A stretch of DNA of 64,000 nucleotides from JANPBY01 sp963851405. Its GTDB lineage: Bacteria > Actinomycetota > Actinomycetes > DATJPE01. The stretch lies in contig CAWKPB010000007.1 in NCBI GenBank assembly GCA_963851405.1, positions 372,001-436,000 of the forward strand, read 5' to 3'. The notes beneath the pieces are model-generated. The model had not been told where the DNA came from, made no database searches, and saw nothing but the letters and a program-made list of their open reading frames with translations. Shown piece by piece: positions 9,072-17,460 of the stretch. The position numbers were made by a program, and so were the translations under genes. Position 1 is the stretch's first letter. Every line of letters begins with the position of its first letter.

Positions 9072-9092
9072 GCGCCCGATAGCGTCGAGATC

Positions 9093-10277
9093 ATGAGTGA
9101 GCGCGTCGTCTTCGTATGGGACGAGTCGTTGGCGGCCTACGACTTCGGGCCCACGCACCCGCTCGCGCCGATCCGAGTTCAGTTGGCGGTGCAACTTGCC
9201 CGCTCACTGAACCTGCTGGACGACGTCACCGAGGTGCTCGCTCCGATGGCCGAGACCAGGGACCTCGCCCGGATCCACTCGCCGGTCTATCTGCAAGCCG
9301 TACGGCGGGCTGACGTGGCTGGCCGTGGGTATCAAGACCTGCCGTTCGGTTTGGGCACGCCCGATGTGCCGGTGTTTCGCGGCATGCACGAGGCGTCGGC
9401 GCATGTGGCCGGAGCCACGCTCGAAGCCGTACGCACGGTCGTCGAGGGGACCGCCGACCACGCGGTGAACCTGGCGGGTGGGCTGCATCATGCGATGCCT
9501 TCGGCCGCTTCGGGTTTCTGCGTCTACAACGATCCGGCCGTGGCCATCGCGTGGGCTCTCGAGCAGGGCGTCGACCGGGTCGCATACGTCGATATCGACG
9601 TCCACCACGGAGATGGGGTCGAGCGCGCTTTTTGGGATGACCCGCGGGTGCTGACGATCTCCGTGCACGAGGGCCCAAGGACGTTGTTTCCCGGAACTGG
9701 GTGGCCGACCGATGTAGGCGGCCCCGGCGCGGAGGGTTCGGCCGTCAACGTGGCCCTCCCGCCGATGACGGGAGACGACGCATGGTTGCGAGCCTTCAAT
9801 GCCGTGGTGCCCCATGTCCTTGGCCAGTTCCGCCCCCAGCTGTTGGTCACCCAGAACGGCTGTGACTCGCACGCGTTGGACCCGTTGGCTCATTTGGCCC
9901 TGAGCGTTGATGGTCAGCGGGCGAGTTATCGAGCCCTGCACGACCTCGCCCACCGGCATGCCGACGGTCGTTGGGTTGCGGTCGGAGGCGGCGGGTACGC
10001 CATCGTGGACGTGGTGCCACGCGCCTGGGCGCATCTGGTGGGCGAAGTGGTCGGTCGCCCCGTCGACGCGCAGACGGCGTTGCCGGAGGAGTGGCGGGAG
10101 ATGGCCCACCATCGCTTGGGCCACAAGGGATTGCCCTTGATGACCGATGGGCGGGAGCCTGATCCGCGGCCGTGGGCGGACGGCTGGGATGTCGACGATC
10201 CAGTGGATCGTGCGGTGATGGCCACGCGAAGCGCGGTTTTCCCTCTCCATGGACTCGACCCCCTGCGGGATCTGTAA
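9093..10277 (+). CDS. Acetoin utilization AcuC-like/class I-II deacetylase
   Basis: A 394-residue zinc hydrolase of the histone-deacetylase superfamily. Visible active-site elements are GGLHHAMPSAASGFCVYND, the metal-binding YVDIDVHHGDGVERAF, LLVTQNGCDSHALDP and GGGGYAIVD. AcuC-type members deacetylate proteins such as acetyl-CoA synthetase. The ATG at 9093 follows the permease stop by 21 bases, so it may share that transcript, although a functional link is not apparent. Confidence 0.88.
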   Translation: MSERVVFVWDESLAAYDFGPTHPLAPIRVQLAVQLARSLNLLDDVTEVLAPMAETRDLARIHSPVYLQAVRRADVAGRGYQDLPFGLGTPDVPVFRGMHEASAHVAGATLEAVRTVVEGTADHAVNLAGGLHHAMPSAASGFCVYNDPAVAIAWALEQGVDRVAYVDIDVHHGDGVERAFWDDPRVLTISVHEGPRTLFPGTGWPTDVGGPGAEGSAVNVALPPMTGDDAWLRAFNAVVPHVLGQFRPQLLVTQNGCDSHALDPLAHLALSVDGQRASYRALHDLAHRHADGRWVAVGGGGYAIVDVVPRAWAHLVGEVVGRPVDAQTALPEEWREMAHHRLGHKGLPLMTDGREPDPRPWADGWDVDDPVDRAVMATRSAVFPLHGLDPLRDL

Positions 10278-10368
10278 CGCGGGAGGTCGTCGCGCCGTTT
10301 CCGCGGCGTTCCACGAAGTTTGGGGGTTCAGGTGCGCCGATCGAAGGACGTCACTACGCTCTCAGACC

Positions 10369-10575
10369 ATGGCAGAAGGTTTGGAGCGACCGCTCTCTGA
10401 GGTTCGCTTCCTGACGGTGGCGGAAGTTGCCGCCGCTATGCGCGTCTCGAAGATGACTGTGTACCGGCTGGTGCACTCCGGTGAGTTGCCCGCTGTACAG
10501 GTCGGACGCTCGTATCGCGTCCCTGAACAAGCGGTGTCCGACTACCTGCGTGACTCGTTCATCGAAGCCGGCTGA
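10369..10575 (+). CDS. Excisionase-type helix-turn-helix DNA-binding protein
   Basis: A 68-residue protein, nearly all a MerR/excisionase-like winged helix: FLTVAEVAAAMRVSKMTVYRLVHSGELPAVQVGRSYRVPEQAVSDYL. Small proteins of this kind include BldC and many helix-turn-helix proteins next to the bS22 gene in actinobacteria. The ATG at 10369 is preferred to an upstream in-frame ATG at 10249 that would overlap the deacetylase end. Target genes are unknown. Confidence 0.85.
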   Translation: MAEGLERPLSEVRFLTVAEVAAAMRVSKMTVYRLVHSGELPAVQVGRSYRVPEQAVSDYLRDSFIEAG

Positions 10576-10707
10576 GCCACCTGCCGCCCGGGCCGGGTAC
10601 CCTGAGGCGTCCGATCAGCGTCGTGTCTTCCTGGGCACGATCTACTGACAGATCGCGGGCCCACCCCTCGCGTCCGTCCTGAGCAGAAGACCTCGAGGTA
10701 TACATCC

Positions 10708-10806
10708 GTGGGTTCCGTCATCAAGAAGCGGCGCAAGCGCATGGCGAAGAAGAAGCACCGCAAGCTGCTGAAGAAGACTCGCGTCCAGCGCCGTAACAAG
10801 AAGTAG
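10708..10806 (+). CDS. 30S ribosomal protein bS22 (AURKAIP1/COX24 domain)
   Basis: A 32-residue, very basic peptide beginning GTG (MGSVIKKRRKRMAKKKHRK) and ending RVQRRNKK before TAG. It matches the actinobacterial small-subunit protein bS22 known from mycobacterial ribosomes, also called the AURKAIP1/COX24 domain protein. Such genes are easily missed because of size. A possible promoter-like TACCCT lies near 10598. It sits between the helix-turn-helix gene and the epimerase gene, the usual actinobacterial order. Confidence 0.9.
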   Translation: MGSVIKKRRKRMAKKKHRKLLKKTRVQRRNKK

Positions 10807-10821
10807 TAATCGCGGCACCCC

Positions 10822-11850
10822 GTGACTCGCACTGTTCTCGTAACTGGGGTGTCCCGACACCTGGGTGGCCGGTTCGCACGGCTGCTCACTGCCGATCCCC
10901 GGGTTGACCGGGTCATCGGCGTCGACGTCGTACCCCCGGATCACGACCTCGGAGGCGCGGAGTTCGTGCGCGCCGATATCCGCAACCCGATCATCGCCAA
11001 GGTGATCGCGGCCGCGGACGTCGACACCGTGGTGCACATGAGCGTGATCGCCACCCCCATGTCCGCAGGTGGTCGGTCGCTCATGAAAGAGGTCAACGTC
11101 ATCGGCACCATGCAGCTGCTCGCTGCGTGCCAGAAGGCGAAGAGCATCAGCCGACTCGTGGTGAAGTCCTCCTCGACGGTCTACGGCGCCTCGCCGAAGG
11201 ACCCGGCGATGTTTACCGAGGACATGGAGCCCAAGCGCCTTCCGCGCTCCGGGTTCGCCAAGGACTCGGTCGAGGTCGAGGGGTACGTGCGTGGATTCTC
11301 CAGGCGTCGCCCCGACGTTGAGGTAACGATGCTGAGGTTCGCCAACTGCGTCGGTCCCGGCATTGTCACGCCCCTCACGGCCTACTTCGGCCTTCCCCTC
11401 GTCCCCACGGTCTTCGGATTCGACCCCCGCTTGCAGTTCGTTCATGAGGACGATCTGTTGCGCTCCCTGCTGCACTCGACCCTCGGTGCCCCGTCGGGGA
11501 CGTACAACATCTCCGGGGACGGCGTGATCTTGTTGTCCCAGGCGGCTCATCGCGCCGGGCGCCCGACGCTGCCGCTGTTCGGGCCGTTCGTCAGCACTGC
11601 CGGCGGGTTGGTGCGGCGCGTGCGAGCGATCGATTTCAGCCCCGAGCAGGTGCAGTTCCTGACTTATGGTCGGGGCGTGGACACCACGCGCATGCGTTCG
11701 GTCCTCGGCTTCGAGCCGGACTACACGACCGCGCAGGCCTTCGAGGACTTCGTCACCTCGCGGCGCTTGAACGGGCTCGTGCAGTCCGACCACATCGACA
11801 CCGTCGAACGCCAAATCCTGAGTCTGGTCTCCGGACCGGGTACGCCATGA
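10822..11850 (+). CDS. NAD-dependent epimerase/dehydratase (extended SDR)
   Basis: A 342-residue Rossmann protein. The first strand VLVTGVSRHLGG carries the dinucleotide-binding glycines; VVHMSV, the helix with KSSSTVYGASPK and the C-terminal substrate domain follow as in nucleotide-sugar epimerases. The catalytic YxxxK is not clear. It starts with GTG and its TGA overlaps the next acyltransferase gene (ATGA). This epimerase-acyltransferase pair next to bS22 is common in actinobacteria; its substrate is not known to me. Confidence 0.85.
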   Translation: MTRTVLVTGVSRHLGGRFARLLTADPRVDRVIGVDVVPPDHDLGGAEFVRADIRNPIIAKVIAAADVDTVVHMSVIATPMSAGGRSLMKEVNVIGTMQLLAACQKAKSISRLVVKSSSTVYGASPKDPAMFTEDMEPKRLPRSGFAKDSVEVEGYVRGFSRRRPDVEVTMLRFANCVGPGIVTPLTAYFGLPLVPTVFGFDPRLQFVHEDDLLRSLLHSTLGAPSGTYNISGDGVILLSQAAHRAGRPTLPLFGPFVSTAGGLVRRVRAIDFSPEQVQFLTYGRGVDTTRMRSVLGFEPDYTTAQAFEDFVTSRRLNGLVQSDHIDTVERQILSLVSGPGTP

Positions 11851-13015
11851 CCGACGCGAGGGTGATCCCCATCGACGGGTCAGGCGAAGGCCGGCCGTTG
11901 AAGGTCGTCAAGTCGGCGGGCTCGGGTAAGAAGGCGGGCTCGGGTAAGCCAGCGGGGTCCAGCAAGTCGGCGAAACCGGTCAAGCGCAAGCGACCCGAGC
12001 CGGTCCCTGCGGCGGAGCCGGTCACCGCGGCGGAGCCGATCAAGCGCAAGCGGCCCGCGGCTAAACGTGTCCCACCCAAATCCAAGAAGCCGGCTCAAGC
12101 TGACCGGCCCGCTGATGACGCGGTCTCGGGAAGCGCAGCCCGGACGGCCTCGGGTAGTTCCGCTCCTGGGGCCGACGGGTCGCTGGACGCGAAGGTCGCG
12201 TCGGTGCTGTCGTTCCTGCGGCGACGGATCACGGGCGACTTCGAGGTGGACGACTTCGGCTACGACGCGGAGCTGACCGACAAGGTGCTGCTCGCCTGGT
12301 TGCGTCCGCTGTATCAGCATTGGTTCCGCGTCGAGATCCGCGGCATCGAGAACGTGCCCGCGGACGGCGGGGCGCTCATCGTGGCCAACCATTCGGGCAC
12401 GATCGCCATCGACTCGATCATGACCCAGCTCGCGCTTCTCGACCATCACCCCCAGCACCGGGCCTTGCGGATGCTTGGCGCTGACCTGGTGTTCTCGATG
12501 CCGGTGGTGTCGGAGTTCGCTCGCAAGAGTGGAGCGACCGTGGCGTGCAACGCCGACGCCGAGCGACTGCTCGGGCGCGGTGAGGTGGTCGGCGTGTGGC
12601 CCGAAGGGTTCAAGGGAGTCGGCAAGCCGTTCTCCGAGCGGTACAAGCTGCAGCGCTTCGGGCGGGGCGGTTTCGTCGCGGCCGCGCTGCGGGCGAAGGT
12701 GCCGATCATCCCGGTGTCGATCGTGGGAGCCGAGGAGATCTACCCGATCATCGGCAACCTCAAGACCTGGCCCGGCTACTAGGGGTTCCGTACGTCCCGA
12801 TCACTCCGACTTTCCCCTTGCTCGGACCGCTGGGCCTGGTGCCGCTGCCCAGCAAGTGGCTGATCGAGTTCGGCGAGCCGATCCACACCGACAGCTACGA
12901 CGACGGGGCCGCCGAGGACCCGATGCTCGTCTTCAACCTCACCGACCAGGTGCGCGAGACCATCCAGCACACGTTGTACCGCCTGCTCATGCAGCGCCGT
13001 TCCGTCTTCTTCTAG
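11847..13015 (+). CDS. Lysophospholipid/1-acyl-glycerol acyltransferase (one frameshift)
   Basis: About 389 residues if read across a break. A Lys/Pro/Ala-rich unstructured N-terminus (1-100) precedes the PlsC-like domain with LIVANHSGTIAIDS (NHxxxxD motif), VWPEGFKG and VPIIPVSIVG. In the first frame a TAG appears at 12780, but the expected sequence LARLLGVPYVPITPTFP continues in another frame to 13015. The break is explained by one missing C in the run near 12764 (ACCTGG for ACCCTGG). The enzyme acylates lysophosphatidic acid or similar lipids at the membrane. Probably a sequence error rather than a true pseudogene. Confidence 0.85.
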
Positions 13016-13053
13016 GCGTCTTCTTCTAGGCGTCCCTTCCAGCGCCTCCCCCT

Positions 13054-13114
13054 GCCGAATGCGGCGAAGAGGACCTAATCGGCGGCGAAAAGGGTCGCTT
13101 TCGCGGCATTCGGC
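13054..13114 (+). repeat. Palindromic element B1 (family B, 61 nt)
   Basis: Left arm GCCGAATGCGGCGAA and right arm TTCGCGGCATTCGGC pair with a single mismatch; inner GGACC and GGGTC can pair too. It lies between two convergent genes, 38 bases after one stop and 24 before the other. Same length and end sequences as five other copies in the window. Confidence 0.85.
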
Positions 13115-13138
13115 GGGCGGGGGCGGAGTCGGGGACGG

Positions 13139-14050
13139 TTAGCGCAGGCGTGCCCATCGACGGTTGCGCCGCCGGTGGCGGTCGATGGCGATGGCGCCGC
13201 TCGCGATCCCGGCGACTACCGCGCTGCCGGCCAGGGCGGGCACTCCGATGCGCGCGGCCTTACGTCCGGTGCGGTAGTCGACGATGCGCCACCCAAGCGC
13301 CTTGGCGTGAGCGCGCAGTTTCGAGTCGGGGTTGACCGCGCAGGGGTCACCCACGAGGGAGAGCATGGGAATGTCGTTGCTGGAGTCTGAGTACGCCGCG
13401 CACCGAGACAAGTCGAGGCCCTCGCGCTGCGCCAGCGCCCGTACGGCTTCGGCCTTCGCCGGCCCGTGCAGCGGCCGGCCCACGAGTCGGCCGGTGTAGA
13501 TGCCGTCGTTGATCTCCGAGACGGTGCCGAGGGCGCCGGTGAGCCCGAGGCGCTTCGCGATGATCGTGGCCAGTTCCATCGGCGCCGCGGACACCAGCCA
13601 CACCCGCTGGCCAGCATCGAGGTGGCCTCGGGCCATGGCCAGGGTGCCGGGGTAGACCTTGCCGACGATCCGCTCGTCGAAGATCTCGCGGCCGAGCTGG
13701 ACGACCTCGGCCACCTCGTGGCCGCGCACGAATCCCAGCGCCGTCTCCGTGACCGACGCCATGTCGCCCGCGTCCTCCCCGCTGAGCCGGAACTTGACCT
13801 GGTCCTTGACGAAGCCCAGCACATCCGCGGAGTTGAAGAACTTTCGCTGGGCCAGGCCCATACCCAGATAGAAGATCGACGCCCCACGCACGACGGTGTT
13901 GTCGATGTCGAAGAACGCGGCGGCCGAGAGGTCCGGGGCCACCGCGAGGGCCGCTTCGACTTCGGCCCGGGCGGCCGCAGCCTCACCGGCGACGACGGCT
14001 GGTGGCACGAGAGCCGAGGCGGCCTGGGGCCGCACGTCTTCGGGGGTCAC
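13139..14050 (-). CDS. HAD-IB family phosphatase (SerB-like) with membrane tail
   Basis: A 303-residue phosphohydrolase. HAD motif I is FFDIDNTVVRG (Asp48 and Asp50), motif II VSAAPMEL, motif III a Lys in GPAKAEA and motif IV YSDSSNDIPML. A hydrophobic stretch near the C-terminus (GVPALAGSAVVAGIASGAIAI, split here by length) may anchor it to the membrane, followed by a basic tail. I use the GTG at 14050; the frame stays open further upstream but would overlap the divergent ligase gene. Members of this actinobacterial subgroup are often near acyltransferases, hinting at a phospholipid or lysophosphatidate substrate. Confidence 0.85.
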   Translation of the reverse strand: MTPEDVRPQAASALVPPAVVAGEAAAARAEVEAALAVAPDLSAAAFFDIDNTVVRGASIFYLGMGLAQRKFFNSADVLGFVKDQVKFRLSGEDAGDMASVTETALGFVRGHEVAEVVQLGREIFDERIVGKVYPGTLAMARGHLDAGQRVWLVSAAPMELATIIAKRLGLTGALGTVSEINDGIYTGRLVGRPLHGPAKAEAVRALAQREGLDLSRCAAYSDSSNDIPMLSLVGDPCAVNPDSKLRAHAKALGWRIVDYRTGRKAARIGVPALAGSAVVAGIASGAIAIDRHRRRNRRWARLR

Positions 14051-14079
14051 AAAAAGTGAGCGTATGCGAGACTCCAAGG

Positions 14080-15597
14080 GTGCGCGCAAACCTCGCTGAT
14101 CTGGTCCGCGGGGCCGCCGCTCGTCGCCCGGTTCACCCGGCGCTGGTGAGCGAGGCCGCGACTTGGACCTGGGCCGACCTTGACGCCGCGGTCGACGCGG
14201 TCGCCGCGGCGCTTCGCGCGAGGGGGCTGTCGGCTGGCGACCGGGTGGCACTCGTCCTTGGCAACAGCCTGGAGTTCGCGGCCGCCTACTTCGGAGTCCT
14301 GCGCGCAGGACTGGTGGCGGTGCCGATCAATCCGACGCTGACGGAGTACGAGCTGCACGCGCTCCTCGCTGACTCCGATCCGCGGCTGGGGATCGTCGGC
14401 GACGCCGTACGGCCAGGGGTAGCCGGGGCAGCCCCGGATCTCGACCTGGTCGTGGTTGGTGGGACCGGTCCGGAGTCGTACGACGCATTCGTGGCCTCGG
14501 GATCGGGCCGGGCGGGGGCCGCAGAAGGCGCGACCGAGGTGGACACCGACGCCGACGACCTCGCCCTGCTGCTCTTCACCTCGGGCACCAGCGGGCAGGC
14601 GAAGGGCGCGATGCTGACGCACCGCGCCCTGCTCGCCAATGTCGAGAGCGTCGCCTCGACCCGGTACCCCAGTGTTCAGACCGATGATGTGGTTCTGCTG
14701 GTGCTGCCCATGTTCCACGTCTACTCACTCAACGGGACGCTCGCCGCCGTCGCACATCAGGCCGCGACCGTCGTCATCGTCGAACGCTTCGATCCCGAGG
14801 GCTCGCTGGACCTGATTCAGCGCCATGGAGTCACCAACATCCCGGGCGCCCCGCCCATGTTCGTCGCGTGGAGCACGCGCCCTCGCCTCGGCGAGGCGTT
14901 CGCGAATGTCCGGATCCTGTTCACCGGGGCGGCCCCGATGCCGGCTGAGGTGAGCGAACGGATTCTCGAAGCGACGGGGCTGCCCGTCTTTGAGGGGTAC
15001 GGCCTGACCGAGGCTGCCCCCGGAGTGACCTCAACCCTGGTCGGGGGCGTGGCCAAGCCCGGCTCGGTCGGCCAGCCGCTGCCCGGTGTCCAGCTGCGGC
15101 TCCTCACCGAGGAAGGCGAGGAGGTCGAGGAGGGCGACCCCGGAGAGATCTGGATTCACGGGGACAACGTCTTCTCGGGGTACTGGCCGGACGGCGAAGG
15201 CGGTCCTGACGCGGACGGCTGGTTCGCGACCGGAGACGTGGGCTACCTGGACGACGACGGCGACCTCGTGCTGGTGGATCGGCGCAAGGAGCTGGTGATC
15301 GTGAACGGCTTCAACGTCTACCCGCGCGAGGTCGAGGACGCCCTGGTCGCGCACCCCGATGTGGCGGAGGTCGCGGTCATCGGCATCCCCGACGAGCGTA
15401 CGGGCGAGTCGGTCAAGGCGTACGTCGTGCCCGCCCCCGGAGCCGATCTGGACGAGGCGGCCGTGTCTGACTACGCCGCGACGCGGCTGGCCCGCTTCAA
15501 GCGGCCGACCACGTTTGTGGTTGTGGACGCGCTCCCGCACTCCGCGACCGGCAAGGTCGCCAAGGGGCGGCTGCGCGAGGACTCCGCGCTGGCGTGA
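14080..15597 (+). CDS. Acyl-CoA synthetase/AMP-dependent ligase
   Basis: A 505-residue adenylate-forming enzyme that joins a carboxylic acid to CoA through an acyl-AMP. Motifs in order: LLFTSGTSGQAKGAM (P-loop-like), YGLTEAAPG, GDVGYLDDDGDLVLVDRRKELVIVNGFNVYP (hinge) and the catalytic C-terminal Lys in SATGKVAKGRLR. A medium- or long-chain fatty acid is likely, not certain. The GTG at 14080 is only 29 bases from the divergent HAD gene start, so their promoters must overlap. The stop overlaps the glutaredoxin start. Confidence 0.9.
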   Translation: MRANLADLVRGAAARRPVHPALVSEAATWTWADLDAAVDAVAAALRARGLSAGDRVALVLGNSLEFAAAYFGVLRAGLVAVPINPTLTEYELHALLADSDPRLGIVGDAVRPGVAGAAPDLDLVVVGGTGPESYDAFVASGSGRAGAAEGATEVDTDADDLALLLFTSGTSGQAKGAMLTHRALLANVESVASTRYPSVQTDDVVLLVLPMFHVYSLNGTLAAVAHQAATVVIVERFDPEGSLDLIQRHGVTNIPGAPPMFVAWSTRPRLGEAFANVRILFTGAAPMPAEVSERILEATGLPVFEGYGLTEAAPGVTSTLVGGVAKPGSVGQPLPGVQLRLLTEEGEEVEEGDPGEIWIHGDNVFSGYWPDGEGGPDADGWFATGDVGYLDDDGDLVLVDRRKELVIVNGFNVYPREVEDALVAHPDVAEVAVIGIPDERTGESVKAYVVPAPGADLDEAAVSDYAATRLARFKRPTTFVVVDALPHSATGKVAKGRLREDSALA

Positions 15598-15851
15598 GCG
15601 AGCCGCCTGCTGCGCCCGTACGCGTGCTGCTGCTCGGCAAGCCTGGGTGCCACCTGTGCGACGACGCCCGGGTGGTCGTGGCGCAAGTCTGCGCCGAGGT
15701 GGGGGTCGGCTGGGAGGAGCGAGACATCCTGGGCGACCCCGAACTGGCGGACCGCTACTGGGAGGAGATCCCGGTCGTGCTGGTTGACGGTGAGCAGCAC
15801 GCGTTCTGGCACGTCGACCCCGCTCGCCTGCGCGCCCGCCTCACCCCCTGA
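15594..15851 (+). CDS. Glutaredoxin-like protein
   Basis: An 85-residue thioredoxin-fold protein: strand VRVLLLGKPGCHLCDDA carries a CxxC (CHLC) redox centre, followed by the cis-proline strand IPVVLVDG. It is a small thiol-disulfide oxidoreductase of the DUF836 group, cytoplasmic. The GTG overlaps the stop of the acyl-CoA ligase gene. Confidence 0.85.
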   Translation: MSEPPAAPVRVLLLGKPGCHLCDDARVVVAQVCAEVGVGWEERDILGDPELADRYWEEIPVVLVDGEQHAFWHVDPARLRARLTP

Positions 15852-15869
15852 CCCGCGCTCGCTTCCCGT

Positions 15870-15908
15870 TCGTCGCCGTCGCCGTCGCCGTCGTCGCCGT
15901 CGTCGCCT
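15870..15908. repeat. Short CGTCGC-type tandem repeat
   Basis: A simple sequence tract built from CGTCGC/GCCGTC units directly after the glutaredoxin gene. It codes for nothing convincing and may vary in length between strains. Confidence 0.6.
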
Positions 15909-15922
15909 CCCGCCCCGCGCTC

Positions 15923-15983
15923 GCCCAAAGCTGAGAAGAGGGCCCTTTCCTGGGCGGAATTGGTCCACTTCTCAGCATTCGCC
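15923..15983 (+). repeat. Palindromic element B2 (family B, 61 nt)
   Basis: The right arm CTTCTCAGCATTCGCC pairs with the left arm GCCCAAAGCTGAGAAG at 13 of 16 positions. It lies between two genes on the same strand, 71 bases before the start of the iron permease gene and upstream of its iron box. Confidence 0.8.
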
Positions 15984-16030
15984 GGAGTGGGCCGCGGGTG
16001 GGAGCGGCAAACGGTGGCTTGCATCCGAAG

Positions 16031-16049
16031 TTAGGTATGCCTTACCTTC
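16031..16049 (+). promoter_or_regulatory. Iron box (IdeR/DtxR operator)
   Basis: The 19 bases TTAGGTATGCCTTACCTTC match the known IdeR/DtxR palindrome consensus at 13 positions, including TTAGGT and the ACCT half. It lies immediately before the FTR1 start, so iron-loaded repressor would block the iron uptake genes. An ATG at 16037 falls inside the box, which argues for the later GTG as the real start. Confidence 0.8.
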
Positions 16050-16054
16050 ATCGC

Positions 16055-16897
16055 GTGCTCGGAAACTACTTGATCGGCCTGCGCGAGGGTCTCGAGGCGG
16101 CGCTCGTCGTCAGCATCTTGATCGCCTACCTCGTGCGCACCGGCCGGCAGAGCCATGTGCGCTACGTGTGGGCCGGCGTCGGCTGCGCCCTCGCGTTGAG
16201 CATCGCGGCGGGTGCCCTGCTCGAGTTCACCTCGGCCAACCTGTCGTTCACCGCGCAGGAGCGTTTCGGCGGGATCATGTCGATCATCGCCGTCGGGTTC
16301 GTCACCTGGATGATCTTCTGGATGCGCCGCGCGGGCCGCACCATCGCCAAGGAGCTCCACGGCAAGGTCGACGCCGCAGTCGCCATCGGCGGTACGGCTG
16401 TCGTCCTCGTCGCCTTCGTCGCAGTGGCCCGCGAGGGCCTTGAGACGGCCGTCTTCTTCTGGACCGCCGCGCAGGCCACGGGGACCACCTGGGCGCCGGT
16501 CACCGGGTTCCTCCTGGGCCTGGCCACCGCCGTCGCCCTCGGGTTCGCCCTCTACACCAGTGCGGTCAAGATCAACCTGGCCGTCTTCTTCAAGTGGACC
16601 GGGTTCCTGCTGATCTTCGTCGCCGCCGGGGTGTTGTCCTACGGCATCCATGACCTGCAGGAGGCCGGCGACCTCCCCGGCCTCAACAACTTGCTGTTCG
16701 ACGTCAGCGCCCAGGTGCCGCCGAGTTCTTGGTACGGCACCGTGCTCAAGGGCGTCTTCAACTTCTCACCGGCGACCAGCGTGCTCGAGGGGCTCGCGTG
16801 GATCGGCTACGTCTCGGTGACCCTGTTCTTCTACTTCCGGCCGGTGCGTAGCAACCCCGTATCCCAGCCCGCCGCGCCGACGTCCGTCTCCGCCTGA
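16055..16897 (+). CDS. efeU: FTR1-family high-affinity iron permease
   Basis: A 280-residue membrane protein with seven hydrophobic segments. Both iron-binding helices of the family are present: REGLEAALVV near the N-terminus and AREGLETAVFF in the middle. It imports iron across the cytoplasmic membrane as the permease of EfeU/FTR1 systems. The GTG at 16055 gives the usual N-terminus (LGNYLIGLREG); an ATG at 16037 would place coding sequence within the iron box. It is followed by a cupredoxin lipoprotein gene in the same direction. Confidence 0.9.
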   Translation: MLGNYLIGLREGLEAALVVSILIAYLVRTGRQSHVRYVWAGVGCALALSIAAGALLEFTSANLSFTAQERFGGIMSIIAVGFVTWMIFWMRRAGRTIAKELHGKVDAAVAIGGTAVVLVAFVAVAREGLETAVFFWTAAQATGTTWAPVTGFLLGLATAVALGFALYTSAVKINLAVFFKWTGFLLIFVAAGVLSYGIHDLQEAGDLPGLNNLLFDVSAQVPPSSWYGTVLKGVFNFSPATSVLEGLAWIGYVSVTLFFYFRPVRSNPVSQPAAPTSVSA

Positions 16898-16950
16898 TCA
16901 TCCGACAACCCATCCACCCGCTCCACCGCTCACTCAAGGAGTTCTGACTC

Positions 16951-17334
16951 GTGCGTACCCGCCTGGCTCTTCCCCTGCTCGCCGTTGCTGCCCTCGCTCT
17001 CGCCGCGTGCGGCTCCGACGCGAGCACCGGCTCCGGCGGCGGCTCCGACACAGCCGATGCGATCACGGTTACCTCAACCGCTGATGCGTGCACCCTGTCG
17101 GCGACCTCCGCGGCGGCGGGGGCGGTCACCTTCGAGATCACCAATGACGGCAGCGAAGCGACGGAGTTCTACGTGTACGGCGCGGATGGCGAGACCGTCG
17201 TTGCTGAGGTTGAGAACATCGGGCCGGGGATCACCCAGGACCTCACGGCAACCTTGGAGTCGGGCGCCTACATCACCGCCTGCAAGCCTGGCATGGTCGG
17301 CGAGGGCATTCGCGGGCCGTTCACCGTCAGCTGA
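16951..17334 (+). CDS. EfeO-type cupredoxin lipoprotein (no M75 domain)
   Basis: A 127-residue lipoprotein: signal MRTRLALPLLAVAALALAAC gives a lipobox with Cys20. The mature part is one cupredoxin-like domain (about 37-127) with VTFEITNDGSEATEFYVYG and ITACKPGMVGEGIRGPFTVS, which closely follows the N-terminal domain of EfeO. EfeO normally continues with an M75 peptidase-like domain; here the gene stops at the domain boundary. It presumably binds or oxidises iron outside the membrane for the FTR1 permease. A strong ribosome site (AAGGAG) lies 9 bases before the GTG. Confidence 0.85.
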   Translation: MRTRLALPLLAVAALALAACGSDASTGSGGGSDTADAITVTSTADACTLSATSAAAGAVTFEITNDGSEATEFYVYGADGETVVAEVENIGPGITQDLTATLESGAYITACKPGMVGEGIRGPFTVS

Positions 17335-17390
17335 CGTTTGCGGCACCACCGGTTGGCCCCCAATACGGTGATTGGCCGCTGAACGCAACT

Positions 17391-17419
17391 TTGTGCGGTC
17401 GTTCACAAGCGCCTAAAGT
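17391..17419 (+). promoter_or_regulatory. Rex operator overlapping the rex-hem promoter
   Basis: TTGTGCGGTCGTTCACAA (17391-17408) fits the Rex palindrome TTGTGAA-N4-TTCACAA except for two bases in the left half. TTGTGC could serve as -35 with TAAAGT (17414-17419) as -10 at 17-base spacing. Rex bound here would block the promoter and be released when NADH rises. Confidence 0.85.
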
Positions 17420-17460
17420 GCGGGTCAAGCAAGCCCCCGCCTCAGGAGAACGCCGTCGTC

